DNA of 38,622 nt, taken from the NCBI GenBank assembly GCA_011192195.1, contig DUEH01000004.1:1-38622 (forward strand), given 5' to 3'. The number at the start of each line of letters is the position of its first letter. Within the stretch, counting starts at the first letter, position 1. The stretch comes from Chloroflexota bacterium (lineage in GTDB: Bacteria; Chloroflexota; Anaerolineae; 4572-78). The notes below the pieces were generated by a model that had not been told where the DNA came from, did no database searches, and worked only from the letters and a program-made list of their open reading frames with translations. Made by a program: the position numbers and the translations under genes. This document shows, in pieces, positions 15,453-23,825 of the stretch.

Positions 15453-16250
15453 ATGCCTCAATCGCCATTTCCCGGAATGGACCCGTATCTGGAAGCGCCT
15501 GATATGTGGCCGGATGTTCACGAACGATTGATAACTATCTTCGCTGAACAATTAGCCCCCAATCTGGCCCCCAGTTACGTGGCCGAATTGAACACCCAAA
15601 TTGTCATTGACCGCGTCTTCGATGGGCCATCTGAAGAAAAAATTATGCTGCCCGACGTAACCGTCGCTCAAGCGCCAGAAAATTTCGGCGGGGTTGCGGT
15701 GGCCGCGCCCCCTATTGCCCCCGCCCCGCTGCGCCTGTTCGCGCCGATGAACGTTCCCACCCGTCTGGTTTGCGCCTACATCCGGCTGCGCGAAACAAAT
15801 CGCCTGGTTACGGTGATCAAACTCTTGTCCCCGGTCAACAAACGACCCGGCGGCAGCGGCCGACGCGAATACCTGGAAAAGCGTAACGCCTACTTCGACG
15901 CTCCGGCTCACCTGGTTGAAATCGATCTGCTCCGCCAATGGCCTCGTATGCCCCTGGAAGGGGTCCTCCCCAAATCAGACTATCTGGCCATTGTCTGCAA
16001 AATGCATGAACGCCGCGCTTGCGATGTCTGGCCCATCAGCGTACAACACCCCTTGCCCGTCCTGCCCATCCCCCTGCTGGACCCTGACCCGCCGGTTCCC
16101 CTGGATATGGGGCAAGCCCTGCGTACCGCCTACCAACGCGCTCGCTACGATCTGCGAATTGACTACAGCAAACCGCCAACGCCGCTTCTCGCCCCTGAAG
16201 ACAGAGCGTGGGCAGAGGGTTTGGTTGCTCAAAACATATCTTCTCAATAA
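15453..16250 (+). CDS. DUF4058 family protein of unknown function
   Basis: 265 residues. N-terminal MPQSPFPGMDPYLEAPDMWPDVHERLI is the hallmark of DUF4058, a family common in cyanobacteria, Chloroflexota and planctomycetes with no assigned biochemical role. Further conserved-looking stretches are YIRLRETNRLVTVIKLLSPVNKRPG, GRREYLEKRNAYFDAPAHLVEIDLLR and YQRARYDLRIDYSKPP. The ExK-like VIKLLSP and EIDLLR strands hint at a nuclease-like fold, but I cannot confirm that. The ATG at 15453 was chosen over 15435 because of its Shine-Dalgarno. It has its own promoter and is probably monocistronic. Confidence 0.85.
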   Translation: MPQSPFPGMDPYLEAPDMWPDVHERLITIFAEQLAPNLAPSYVAELNTQIVIDRVFDGPSEEKIMLPDVTVAQAPENFGGVAVAAPPIAPAPLRLFAPMNVPTRLVCAYIRLRETNRLVTVIKLLSPVNKRPGGSGRREYLEKRNAYFDAPAHLVEIDLLRQWPRMPLEGVLPKSDYLAIVCKMHERRACDVWPISVQHPLPVLPIPLLDPDPPVPLDMGQALRTAYQRARYDLRIDYSKPPTPLLAPEDRAWAEGLVAQNISSQ

Positions 16251-16306
16251 TCTGAGATGTACCTGACGGCGGGTTAATAACCCGTTCTACGTAGGACAAG
16301 CAAGCT

Positions 16307-17692
16307 ATGCCCAATGACAAAACCGCCAACGTAGTCATCTGCGGAGCGGGCATCGCCGGGATTGCGACGGCTTATCACCTCAGCGTCGAGCGCGGGGTCA
16401 AAAATGTGACCCTGATTGACGAACGCCCACCCCTCAGCCTGACCAGCGACAAATCCACCGAAGCCTATCGCAACTGGTGGCCCGGCCCCGGTAACGCGAT
16501 GGTGAGCCTGATGAATCGCAGCATTGATCTGCTGGAAGACATGGCCCGCCAAAGCGACAATCGCATCCTGCTCAACCGGCGAGGCTACCTCTACGCTACC
16601 GGCAACCCCCAACGCGCCGAAATCTACAAACAGGCGGCGGCGGAGATTTCACGCTTGGGCGCGGGGCAGGTTCGTTTTCACACCGGATCAAGCGATGATC
16701 CGTCCTACATTCCCGCCGCCCCCCACGATTTTGAAGACCAGCCCAACGGCGCGGACGTTTTTTTGGATCAAGAGTTGATTCGACAACGCTTCCCCTACCT
16801 TAGCGAACGGACCGTTGCCGTGCTGCACGCCCGGCGCTGCGGCTGGTTCAGCGGTCAGCAGTTGGGGATGATGATGCTGGAAGAAGCCCGCGCTCAGGGA
16901 GTACAATTCATCAGCGGGCGCGTGGAAGACGTGGATGCGCGCAATAATTGCGTGCAGGGCGTTCGGGTTCGTACTGAACAGGGCGCAGAGCGCATTGCCG
17001 CCGATATTTTTATCAACGCTGCCGGGCCGCTGGTGAATGAAGTGGGCGCAATGCTGGGCCTGGAACTGCCTGTTTTCAACGAACTGCACCTCAAATTGAA
17101 CTTCAGCGACCACCTGAAGGTAATACCTCGTGACGCGCCAATGGTTATCTGGGAAGACGCGCAAAAACTCAACTGGTCAATGGAAGAGGTTGATTTTTTA
17201 GTCGAAGACCCGGAAATGCGCTGGCTGTTGGGTAAATTCCCGTCTGGAATTCATCTGCGCCCGGAAGGACACGGCGAAAGCCAGGCTGTGTTAATGCTGT
17301 GGGATTATCACAAAGAGCCGGTTCCGCCCATCATCCCGCCTCCCGATGATCCCGATTACCCGGAGGTTGTGCTGCGCGGGTTGACAACAGTCGTCCCCGC
17401 GCTGCAAGCTTACCTCAATCGGATGCCCAAACCGATGATTGACGGCGGCTACTATACCAAAACCAAAGAGAACCGCCCCTTGATTGGCCCGCTGCCGGTT
17501 GACGGCGCCTACATCATCAGCGCGCTGTCCGGCTACGGGTTGATGGCCGCCCCCGCTGCCGGCGAACTGCTGGCGTCTCACATCGCCGGCGACGCTCTGC
17601 CTGACTACGCTCCTGCCTTTCTCCTGTCTCGCTATGAAGACCCGGCGTACCAGCAGATGTTGGAGAATTGGGGAGATGTGGGTCAGCTATAA
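16307..17692 (+). CDS. FAD-dependent oxidoreductase (DAO family)
   Basis: 461 residues of the D-amino-acid-oxidase/glycine-oxidase/sarcosine-dehydrogenase superfamily. The dinucleotide-binding motif NVVICGAGIAGIATAYHLS (9-27) is followed by the typical acidic strand end VTLIDE, and C-terminal NRPLIGPLPVDGAYIISALSGYGLMAAPAAGELLASHI is the usual FAD-contacting region. AYRNWWPGPGNAMVSLMNRSIDLL is a recognisable dehydrogenase-type stretch. The substrate is unknown. No folate or GcvT-like domain is fused. AGGA lies about 12 nt before the ATG. A small hairpin (CGGGTTAATAACCCG, 16271-16285) lies in the leader. Confidence 0.82.
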   Translation: MPNDKTANVVICGAGIAGIATAYHLSVERGVKNVTLIDERPPLSLTSDKSTEAYRNWWPGPGNAMVSLMNRSIDLLEDMARQSDNRILLNRRGYLYATGNPQRAEIYKQAAAEISRLGAGQVRFHTGSSDDPSYIPAAPHDFEDQPNGADVFLDQELIRQRFPYLSERTVAVLHARRCGWFSGQQLGMMMLEEARAQGVQFISGRVEDVDARNNCVQGVRVRTEQGAERIAADIFINAAGPLVNEVGAMLGLELPVFNELHLKLNFSDHLKVIPRDAPMVIWEDAQKLNWSMEEVDFLVEDPEMRWLLGKFPSGIHLRPEGHGESQAVLMLWDYHKEPVPPIIPPPDDPDYPEVVLRGLTTVVPALQAYLNRMPKPMIDGGYYTKTKENRPLIGPLPVDGAYIISALSGYGLMAAPAAGELLASHIAGDALPDYAPAFLLSRYEDPAYQQMLENWGDVGQL

Positions 17693-17750
17693 TCACACCA
17701 CCACCTGCGAATTTTTGCAATTCAAGTCAATTACCTGTAAACTACGCTAC

Positions 17751-17768
17751 TTGTTATAACAATTGTTG
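17751..17768. promoter_or_regulatory. Overlapping palindromes, possible operator
   Basis: TTGTTATAACAA (17751-17762) and AACAATTGTT (17759-17768) are perfect and overlap, about 100 bp before the ABM-like gene. They could be a repressor site in its promoter region, but no clear -35/-10 pair was identified. Confidence 0.35.
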
Positions 17769-17799
17769 TTGATAACCATTGTCAAAGGAGTTTTCATTA

Positions 17800-17857
17800 G
17801 CGAATGAAAATTGGTTTTATTCGCCATTCGCACATTCGCCTATTCGCCTATTCTCAA
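17800..17857. repeat. Tandem-unit element, ATTCGCC family
   Basis: CATTCGC/CTATTCGC units repeat at 7-8 bp period from about 17819 to 17855, with a weak complementary TAGCGAATGAA upstream. It ends just before the Shine-Dalgarno (AAGGGAG) of the next gene. Confidence 0.6.
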
Positions 17858-17870
17858 GGGAGACAAATTT

Positions 17871-18164
17871 ATGATTTTACGTTTGACCTTTGCCCAGGCA
17901 GACCCCAAAAAGGTAGAAGAAGTGCGCGCGCTCTACAATAGCCGGGAGTTGAATGATTTTTTCAACTCGCAGAAGGGGCATCGCTTTCATTACTTGCTTG
18001 AATCCCCTGCCGAAGAGAGCGATATTATTTTTCTGACTGCCTGGGATACTCAGGAAGCAATGGACGCCGCTTACGCCAGCGAAGCGCACCGGAAAGTTGG
18101 CGGAAAATTCAAGCCCTTTCTGTTGGCGCCGTCTAAAAAGAAGATTTATGAGGTTTATGAATAA
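17871..18164 (+). CDS. ABM-like (dimeric alpha/beta barrel) small protein
   Basis: 97 residues, MILRLTFAQADPKKVEEVRALYNS...HYLLESPAEESDIIFLTAWDTQEAMDAAYASEAHRKV. The pattern of strand, helix, two strands with a W in LTAWDTQEAMDAA, then helix, resembles antibiotic-biosynthesis-monooxygenase/EthD-like dimeric ferredoxin folds, which include haem-degrading and stress proteins. Function is not deducible. The start at 17871 has AAGGGAG; the longer open frame upstream is repeat. Its TAA overlaps the ATG of the URO-D gene (TAATG), so the two are translationally coupled and may work together. Confidence 0.65.
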   Translation: MILRLTFAQADPKKVEEVRALYNSRELNDFFNSQKGHRFHYLLESPAEESDIIFLTAWDTQEAMDAAYASEAHRKVGGKFKPFLLAPSKKKIYEVYE

Positions 18165-19150
18165 TGACAGTACAGATGACGCATTGGGAAAGAGTACAGG
18201 CCGCATTGAAAGGGGAAGAAGTTGATCGCCCCCCCGTTAGCTTGTGGCGGCACTGGCCTGTTGAGGACGAAACCCCGCAGGGATTGGCTGCGGCCAGCCT
18301 GCGCTGGCAGCAAAGCTACGATTTTGATCTGGTCAAGCTCATGCCAACAGGCACCTACGGCATCGAAGATTGGGGAGCCGAAACCATTTATAAAGCAAAC
18401 CCGAACGGCACGCGCACCATCGTTAAATTTGGCGTGACCGAAGCGGAGCAATGGCCCCAACTAAAACAACTTAAAGTGACTGAAGATTATCTGGGCAAGC
18501 AGATCACCGCGCTGCGATTGGTGGCTGAAGAACTTCAGAACAGCGTACCTATTCTGCAAACGGTCTTCAGCCCGCTGACCACGGCCCGCAAATTGGCCGG
18601 CGATCGCGTATTCAGCGACCTGCGGCTTCACCCCGAACGCTTCAAAGCGGGTTTGCAGATCATCGCTGAAACGACAGCGCGTTTCGCTCTGGAATCGATT
18701 CGAGCCGGCGCGCACGGGCTATTCTTTGCCACGCAAAACGCCTCCTGTCGGCTGTTGAATGAAGCGGAATACCGTGACTTCGGCGAATTTTTCGACCTGA
18801 TCGTGTTGAACGCCGTCCAATCAGAGGCGCAATTCAGTATGGCTCACGTTCACGGCGAAGACATTATGTTTGACCTGATGGCCGGGTATCCGGTTCAGGC
18901 GATGAACTGGCACGATCAGATTACCTGGCCCTCTCTCAATCAGGCGCGTGAGCGCTTCTCCGGTCTACTGGTAGGAGGCGTCAACGAGTGGCATACTTTG
19001 TTAAATGGGCCGGTGGAGGCAATTCAGGCCGAAGTTAAAGAGGCTATTTCCCAAACCGGCGGACGCGGATTTATGGTGGGGCCGGGATGCGTTCTTCCCA
19101 TCAACATCCCGGACGAATATATTCGGGCAGCCAGAGAGGCTGTGGAATGA
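18164..19150 (+). CDS. Uroporphyrinogen decarboxylase-family protein, probably not HemE
   Basis: 328 residues with the URO-D/MtaA-type TIM-barrel pattern: THWERVQAALKGEEVDRPPVSLWRHWP at the start and GGRGFMVGPGCVLPINIPDEYIRAAREAVE at the end. HemE has RPPVWxMRQAGR; here only the first Arg is kept and the second is lost, arguing against true uroporphyrinogen decarboxylation. H228 and H230 (AHVHGED) with C309 (GPGCVLP) lie where corrinoid methyltransferases of this superfamily bind zinc (HxC...C), so a methyltransfer role is possible. It is coupled to the ABM-like gene by a 1-nt overlap and lies upstream of a peptide-type ABC transporter. Confidence 0.75.
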   Translation: MTVQMTHWERVQAALKGEEVDRPPVSLWRHWPVEDETPQGLAAASLRWQQSYDFDLVKLMPTGTYGIEDWGAETIYKANPNGTRTIVKFGVTEAEQWPQLKQLKVTEDYLGKQITALRLVAEELQNSVPILQTVFSPLTTARKLAGDRVFSDLRLHPERFKAGLQIIAETTARFALESIRAGAHGLFFATQNASCRLLNEAEYRDFGEFFDLIVLNAVQSEAQFSMAHVHGEDIMFDLMAGYPVQAMNWHDQITWPSLNQARERFSGLLVGGVNEWHTLLNGPVEAIQAEVKEAISQTGGRGFMVGPGCVLPINIPDEYIRAAREAVE

Positions 19151-19159
19151 TAGCCGTAA

Positions 19160-19200
19160 CCCTCCCTGGTTCCCATGCTCTGCGTGAGAACCAGGGAGGG
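19160..19200. repeat. 13-bp inverted repeat with TTCCCATGC core
   Basis: Arms CCCTCCCTGGTTC (19160-19172) and GAACCAGGGAGGG (19188-19200). The centre (CCATGCTCTGCGTGA) pairs further. It is related to the element at 34555-34601 and has no T-run, so it is more likely a repeat than a terminator. Confidence 0.7.
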
Positions 19201-19302
19201 GAATGTAGAAAGGAGGTGCAGCCGCGAGAATAAACGTAGTCAGGAGATTGGCCATTAGTTATTGGAGATTTTTGACCAACTAAGTATGAGGAGGAAAAAG
19301 AA

Positions 19303-21021
19303 ATGCGTACGAAGCTATTGTTTGTTGCAGTGTTGATTTTGGTATTCTCGATGCTCGTATCCTGCGGCGGCGCTCCCGCGGCCCCTGAAGTCATCGAAAA
19401 AACCGTTGTAGAAACCGTTATTGTCGAAAAAGAGGTCGAAAAAGTAGTTGAGAAGGAAGTCGAGGTCGAGAAGGTAGTCAAAGAGACCGTTGTTGTCGAA
19501 AAAGAAGTGGTTGTCGAAAAAGAAGTCATCGTCGAAGTTACGGCAGAGCCAGCCCAGGCGGAAAGCGAATCGACGGAACCCCAACTTGGCGGCACCCTGA
19601 ATATGTCGCTTGGGCCTGATTTTATTACTTTCCACCCCTATTTCGATGTGAGTACCGCCCAGTTCAAACCCATATTTTATGAAGCGCCCATCCGTATTGG
19701 CGATGATGGGGACTTTGAACCGTGGTTGGCCGAATCCTGGGAAGAAAGCGAAGATGGCTTATCCATTACCCTGAATTTGCGCCAGGGGATCATGTTCCAT
19801 AACGGTCGTGAAATGACCGCCGATGACGTGATTTGGTCCGTCGATCACGCCAGGAATACGGAATTTGGACATCACCTCAGCGACCGCTTCCTGCTTGCAA
19901 CCGGAGCAGAGAAGATTGACGATTACACGGTAAAGATCAATTACAGTGAAGTAGGCCCCAAGCTCGATGGTATTGCCACTATGCAGATCTTCCCTCAGGA
20001 AGCGCTCGATGATATCGAGACGGCGCCGGTTGGCACAGGCCCCTTCAAGTTTGAAGAGTGGGTGCCGGGTGATCGCTTGGTGGGCGTAAAATTTGAAGAC
20101 TATTGGCAAGAAGGGCTGCCCTACTTGGACAAAGTGGTGATCAAGCCCATTCCCGACGAGCAATCTCGGATGCTCAACCTGATGGCCGGTAGTATTGATG
20201 CCTTGAGAGGCGTTCCCCTGGCAGATAAAACCCTGCTTGAACAAGCGCCCGATATTACCGTTACCAGCAGCCCCGCCGGGTTCTTCTTCTACGCCTTCAT
20301 TATGAATATCAATGAACCCCCCTTTGATAATCCTCTGGTGCGGCAGGCGATGAATTATGCTATCGATCGGGAAAAAATCGCCCAAACAGCGTTTCATGGA
20401 GCAGAAGTTCCGGTGGTAGAACCCTATCCTGAAACATCGTGGGCCTACGTTTCAGAGTTTGCCGACTTCTACACCTATGATCCTGAGAAGGCTAAAGAAC
20501 TTCTGGCCGAGGCCGGTTATCCCGATGGTTTCAAAACATCAATGCTTATTCGCGGCCCCAGCGGCCCCTATCTGGATCAGGCTCAGGTATACCAACAAGA
20601 TTTGGCAGCGATTGGTATTGAAATGGAACTATTGCCAACTGAATTGGCTCAGTACTTTCCGGCGCTCATTGGCAGCGAGTTTGCTATAGCTTCTCACGGC
20701 ACCGGCGATGCTACCGTTGACCCCAGCGGCCTGTTTGAAGGCGCCGCCTGCTGCCGCCCCTTCCGCAACTTCTTTGGGATCACAGATAATGAAACCTGGT
20801 TCCCTGAATATAAAGAACTGATCGCAAAGGGCAGAGCTTCGCTGGACAGAGAAGAACGTAAAGCCTACTATCACGACGCGCTGGAAATTCAAATGGAGCA
20901 AGGCTGGAACATTCCCACCGCCTGGCGCCAAGAAATTTTTGCCTACAGCAACCGCGTCCACAACTTCCGCACTGATATGGGCGGTAATATCTGGCTGAAT
21001 GAAACCTGGCTGTCTCAGTAA
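19303..21021 (+). CDS. Dipeptide/oligopeptide-type solute-binding lipoprotein
   Basis: 572-residue family 5 binding protein of an ABC importer. Lipoprotein signal MRTKLLFVAVLILVFSMLVSC with Cys21 lipidated. Residues about 30-80 are a low-complexity VEKEV/VVEKE linker, which probably lifts the domain off the membrane. The mature domain starts GGTLNMSLGPDFITFHPYFD and contains LSITLNLRQGIMFHNGREMTADDVIWS, GTGPFKFEEWVPGDRLVGVKFEDYW and PLVRQAMNYAIDREKIAQTAF. The Shine-Dalgarno is a strong AGGAGG. A perfect palindrome separates it from its two permease genes, probably letting the binding protein be made in excess. Substrate class is inferred from the family only. Confidence 0.9.
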   Translation: MRTKLLFVAVLILVFSMLVSCGGAPAAPEVIEKTVVETVIVEKEVEKVVEKEVEVEKVVKETVVVEKEVVVEKEVIVEVTAEPAQAESESTEPQLGGTLNMSLGPDFITFHPYFDVSTAQFKPIFYEAPIRIGDDGDFEPWLAESWEESEDGLSITLNLRQGIMFHNGREMTADDVIWSVDHARNTEFGHHLSDRFLLATGAEKIDDYTVKINYSEVGPKLDGIATMQIFPQEALDDIETAPVGTGPFKFEEWVPGDRLVGVKFEDYWQEGLPYLDKVVIKPIPDEQSRMLNLMAGSIDALRGVPLADKTLLEQAPDITVTSSPAGFFFYAFIMNINEPPFDNPLVRQAMNYAIDREKIAQTAFHGAEVPVVEPYPETSWAYVSEFADFYTYDPEKAKELLAEAGYPDGFKTSMLIRGPSGPYLDQAQVYQQDLAAIGIEMELLPTELAQYFPALIGSEFAIASHGTGDATVDPSGLFEGAACCRPFRNFFGITDNETWFPEYKELIAKGRASLDREERKAYYHDALEIQMEQGWNIPTAWRQEIFAYSNRVHNFRTDMGGNIWLNETWLSQ

Positions 21022-21051
21022 GGGTATACAGTTAGCAAACAAGGTCTACTG

Positions 21052-21087
21052 GGTTGCAGGAACGTTGCATGCAACGTTCCTGCAACC
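21052..21087. repeat. Perfect 36-bp palindrome between binding protein and permease
   Basis: GGTTGCAGGAACGTTGCA (21052-21069) is followed directly by its exact complement (21070-21087), with no spacer. In RNA it forms a very stable hairpin that could protect the upstream message or reduce transcription into the permease genes. Confidence 0.9.
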
Positions 21088-21138
21088 TGACGATATAAAT
21101 TTGGTGGAACACTAGCTTTTCAGGAAAACGAAGCAAAA

Positions 21139-22083
21139 ATGGGTAAATACGCCATCAAACGATTGATACAAATAATTCCGGTACTGATTATTGTATCAAT
21201 CGCTGTTTTTTCAATCATTCATCTTATCCCCGGCGATCCGGCTGAGATCATGGCTGGATCAAATGCTACGGATGAGCAAGTGGCAGCCTTACGCCACCAA
21301 TATGGACTTGATAAACCCATCTGGTCTCAATATCTTATCTGGTTAGAAAACGTGGCAACCGGCAATCTGGGGTATTCATTGACCAATGGTTTCCCGGTGA
21401 ACAAGTTGCTCCTACAGCGTATCCCGGCCACGATTGAATTGGCTATTGCTGCGGCTATTATTGGAACTCTGATTGCCTTTCCGCTGGGAATTATTGCCGC
21501 GCTTAAACCCGGCAGCTTCATTGACTTTTTTAGCACCCTGTTTTCAGCCCTGTCCTTTGCCGTACCGTCATTCTGGCTGGCGATTTTGTTGATCTTGCTC
21601 TTCAGTTTGCAATTCAAGCTCCTTCCCCCCTCCGGTCGCCCCGATTTTAGCGAGGAGCCGATCGAACACCTCAAATCGCTGATTATGCCCGCCCTGACCT
21701 TGGGCATTGCAATGGCCGCTAAACTGACCCGCTATCTGCGCTCCTCGATGCTGGACGTGCTGCATCAGGATTACGTTCGCACGGCGCGCTCCAAAGGATT
21801 GAGCGAGCGCTCGGTAGTTGTTCGCCACGCCATACGCAACGCGCTGATCCCGGTGATTACAGTGTTCGGCTTGCAGATTGGCGACTTGCTAAGCGGGGCC
21901 ATCATTGTGGAGTCGATCTTCTCCTGGCCTGGCGTGGGGCGTCTCACAATACAGGCCATTAGCTGGCGAGATTATTCGATCTTGCAGGCCAGCGTGATGT
22001 TCATTGTGTTTGCTTTTCTGCTGGTCAACCTTTTGACCGATTTGACTTATGGCTTGATCAATCCCAGAATCAGGTACGAATGA
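21139..22083 (+). CDS. dppB: Peptide-type ABC transporter permease, DppB-like
   Basis: 314-residue inner-membrane permease. MGKYAIKRLIQIIPVLIIVSIAVFSIIHLIPGDPAEIMAG is the standard DppB/OppB start (LIPGDPA). The EAA-type coupling loop is DYVRTARSKGLSERSVVVRHAIRNALIPVITVFG, and the C-terminus LLVNLLTDLTYGLINPRIRYE is typical. About six membrane segments. AGGAAAACG-type weak Shine-Dalgarno. It pairs with the DppC-like permease 25 bp downstream. The ATPase subunits (DppD/DppF) are not in this window. Confidence 0.93.
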   Translation: MGKYAIKRLIQIIPVLIIVSIAVFSIIHLIPGDPAEIMAGSNATDEQVAALRHQYGLDKPIWSQYLIWLENVATGNLGYSLTNGFPVNKLLLQRIPATIELAIAAAIIGTLIAFPLGIIAALKPGSFIDFFSTLFSALSFAVPSFWLAILLILLFSLQFKLLPPSGRPDFSEEPIEHLKSLIMPALTLGIAMAAKLTRYLRSSMLDVLHQDYVRTARSKGLSERSVVVRHAIRNALIPVITVFGLQIGDLLSGAIIVESIFSWPGVGRLTIQAISWRDYSILQASVMFIVFAFLLVNLLTDLTYGLINPRIRYE

Positions 22084-22108
22084 TTCCGCAACTGAACAGG
22101 AAAATCCA

Positions 22109-23023
22109 TTGATTTCGGCAACTCTAAGCCTCAACAAACAAAAAAATACTGATCTGACCCGCCCCTCTGAAAAATACGAGAGCCTGACCCGGATGGCAAT
22201 TCAAGCGTTGCTTCGTCATCGCTCAGGAATGGCGGGCTTGATAATTATTATCAGTCTGGCTGTACTGGCCTTGTTGGCCCCGGTCATAGCTCCCTATGAC
22301 CCTTTGGAAATGCGCGCCCCGGACCGTTTTCAACCTCCTTCAAGCACCTATTTTTTTGGCACCGATGAATTTGGCCGCGATATATTTAGCCGAATTTTAT
22401 ATGGTACACGCATTGCCTTTAGCGTAGGAGTCATTTCTATTGGTATTGCTACTGTGGTTGGAGTGGCAACAGGATTGGTGGCCGGTTACGCCGGAGGGAC
22501 ATTCGATACGATCATTATGCGGCTTTTTGATACCTTGCTTGCTTTTCCCGTCATATTGTTGGCTATTGTAATTTTAGCAATGCTGGGTCCCGGCTCTCTG
22601 AATGCAATACTGGCTGTCGCCATCGTCAATATTCCGGCTTTTGCCCGGTTGACCCGGGCCAACGTACTGGTTGAAAAAAATAAAGAATATGTGGAAGCTA
22701 CCCGCTCCGTGGGCGCAAAGCCGCCCCGTATAGTTTTTCGCACTATTTTCCCCAACACAGTGTCTACTATTTTGGTGCAAATTACCGTTGCTCTGGCCTC
22801 GGCGGTTCTGCTGGAATCGGCCTTGAGCTTTTTAGGCTTAGGGACGCCGCTGCCTGCCCCTTCCTGGGGTTCGATGTTGAGCGTGGGGCGTGGCTATCTG
22901 GCGTTTGCCCCGTGGTACGGCATCTTCCCCGGCTTGGCCATTACGCTGATGGTGATGGGCTTCTACTTGCTGGGCGATGGCTTGCGCGACGCGCTGGACC
23001 CGCGCCGTCAAAAGTTAATCTGA
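22109..23023 (+). CDS. dppC: Peptide-type ABC transporter permease, DppC-like
   Basis: 304 residues from a TTG start preceded by CAGGAAA. The first downstream ATG (22193) would leave too short a cytoplasmic N-terminus. Typical content: HRSGMAGLIIIISLAVLALLAPVIAPYDP, FFGTDEFGRDIFSRILYGTRIAFSVG, the EAA loop EYVEATRSVGAKPPRIVFRTIFPNT, and LSFLGLGTPLPAPSWGSML, ending in LGDGLRDALDPR. Five or six membrane segments. The transporter gene set stops here, and a toxin-antitoxin pair follows with its own promoter. Confidence 0.92.
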   Translation: MISATLSLNKQKNTDLTRPSEKYESLTRMAIQALLRHRSGMAGLIIIISLAVLALLAPVIAPYDPLEMRAPDRFQPPSSTYFFGTDEFGRDIFSRILYGTRIAFSVGVISIGIATVVGVATGLVAGYAGGTFDTIIMRLFDTLLAFPVILLAIVILAMLGPGSLNAILAVAIVNIPAFARLTRANVLVEKNKEYVEATRSVGAKPPRIVFRTIFPNTVSTILVQITVALASAVLLESALSFLGLGTPLPAPSWGSMLSVGRGYLAFAPWYGIFPGLAITLMVMGFYLLGDGLRDALDPRRQKLI

Positions 23024-23031
23024 TTTGACGC

Positions 23032-23059
23032 TTGACATCGCCAACCGATCTGCTAAAAT
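23032..23059 (+). promoter_or_regulatory. Promoter of the vapBC-moxR run
   Basis: TTGACA (23032-23037), a 16-nt spacer and TAAAAT (23054-23059). The leader is about 15 nt and contains AGGAGG before the ATG at 23081. Confidence 0.65.
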
Positions 23060-23080
23060 TTCTCTTGTAGGAGGTGCATT

Positions 23081-23407
23081 ATGACAGAAGGCGTACAAGA
23101 TCTTCAAATTCTGCTAACGCCAGAGCAGAGTCAAGCGCTGACGACTATAGCTCAAGGTAAAGACCAAACCATTTTTGAATTAGTCGAACAAATCTTTCAA
23201 GAGGCTATTGACAGAAAGCAGCCAACCCAGAGTCAGGAACTCCAACAGCAGCTTGAAGCTCTGGAACGTGTCAAGCTGCATAAAGCCAAAATGCTAACCG
23301 AACGAGGCGGCAAACCACTCAGCATCAACTTACCCGCCGTACTTCAGGAAATACGCGAAGAACGAGATGAGTACAATGTCAACAGCCTCGTCACCCATCG
23401 TCATTGA
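23081..23407 (+). CDS. Putative antitoxin of a VapBC-type pair
   Basis: 108 residues. The N-terminal part (LQILLTPEQSQALTTIAQGKDQTIFELVEQIFQEAI) has the strand-helix-helix pattern of ribbon-helix-helix DNA-binding antitoxins. The middle (SQELQQQLEALERVKLHKAKML) is helical and the charged tail (LPAVLQEIREERDEY) is suitable for binding a toxin. The identity rests mainly on position: it overlaps the PIN-domain gene by 41 nt, the usual antitoxin-first order. It has a strong promoter and Shine-Dalgarno, and is likely autoregulated as such pairs are. Confidence 0.7.
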   Translation: MTEGVQDLQILLTPEQSQALTTIAQGKDQTIFELVEQIFQEAIDRKQPTQSQELQQQLEALERVKLHKAKMLTERGGKPLSINLPAVLQEIREERDEYNVNSLVTHRH

Positions 23408-23825
23408 TTCAAATCTGGCTGTTTGGGCCGTTTTGCCTAACGTGGCCGTAGAGTCAACAGTTGATTTGTTGGCTAATTGGCACAGGCAACGGAGACGAAT
23501 TGTCGCCCCTGATCTGTGGTTAGCTGAAGCGACATCGGTCATTCGACGTTTGGTTTTTCACAAAGTAATTTCACCTGCTCAGGGTAAAGTTGCTATTGAC
23601 GATTTGTTTTCTTTGGGCGTAGAAACTATCTTGCTAGATCAACAACTTTACCAAAACGCCTTTGAGTGGGCAGAGAAATTGCAACAATCTAAAATTTATG
23701 ACAGCCTCTATGTGGCCTTGGCCGAGCATTTACAAGCCGAATTGTGGACAGCTGACAAACGATTAGTTAATGGCGCTAAACAAGCAGGAATAAGACGGGC
23801 GCATTGGGTAGGTGAGGGTAAGTGA
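23367..23825 (+). CDS. PIN-domain ribonuclease toxin (VapC-like)
   Basis: 152 residues (a second ATG two codons in is equally possible). PIN acidic residues are visible: Asp in IVIDSNLAVWAVLP, Glu in DLWLAEATSVIRRL, Asp in KIYDSLYVALAEHLQAELWTADKRLV (YDSLYVALAE and the TADKRL acidic position). VapC toxins of this type cleave tRNA or rRNA; the target here is unknown. It overlaps its antitoxin by 41 nt and the GTG of moxR by 4 nt, an unusually tight junction with a non-TA gene. Confidence 0.85.
   Translation: MSTMSTASSPIVIDSNLAVWAVLPNVAVESTVDLLANWHRQRRRIVAPDLWLAEATSVIRRLVFHKVISPAQGKVAIDDLFSLGVETILLDQQLYQNAFEWAEKLQQSKIYDSLYVALAEHLQAELWTADKRLVNGAKQAGIRRAHWVGEGK

Noticed and set aside
19209-19230. 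AAAGGAGGTGCAGCCGCG resembles the complement of the 16S rRNA 3' end
   Set aside because: The match is short, has a gap of about 3 nt and has no flanking rRNA similarity; it is probably a chance purine-rich leader.
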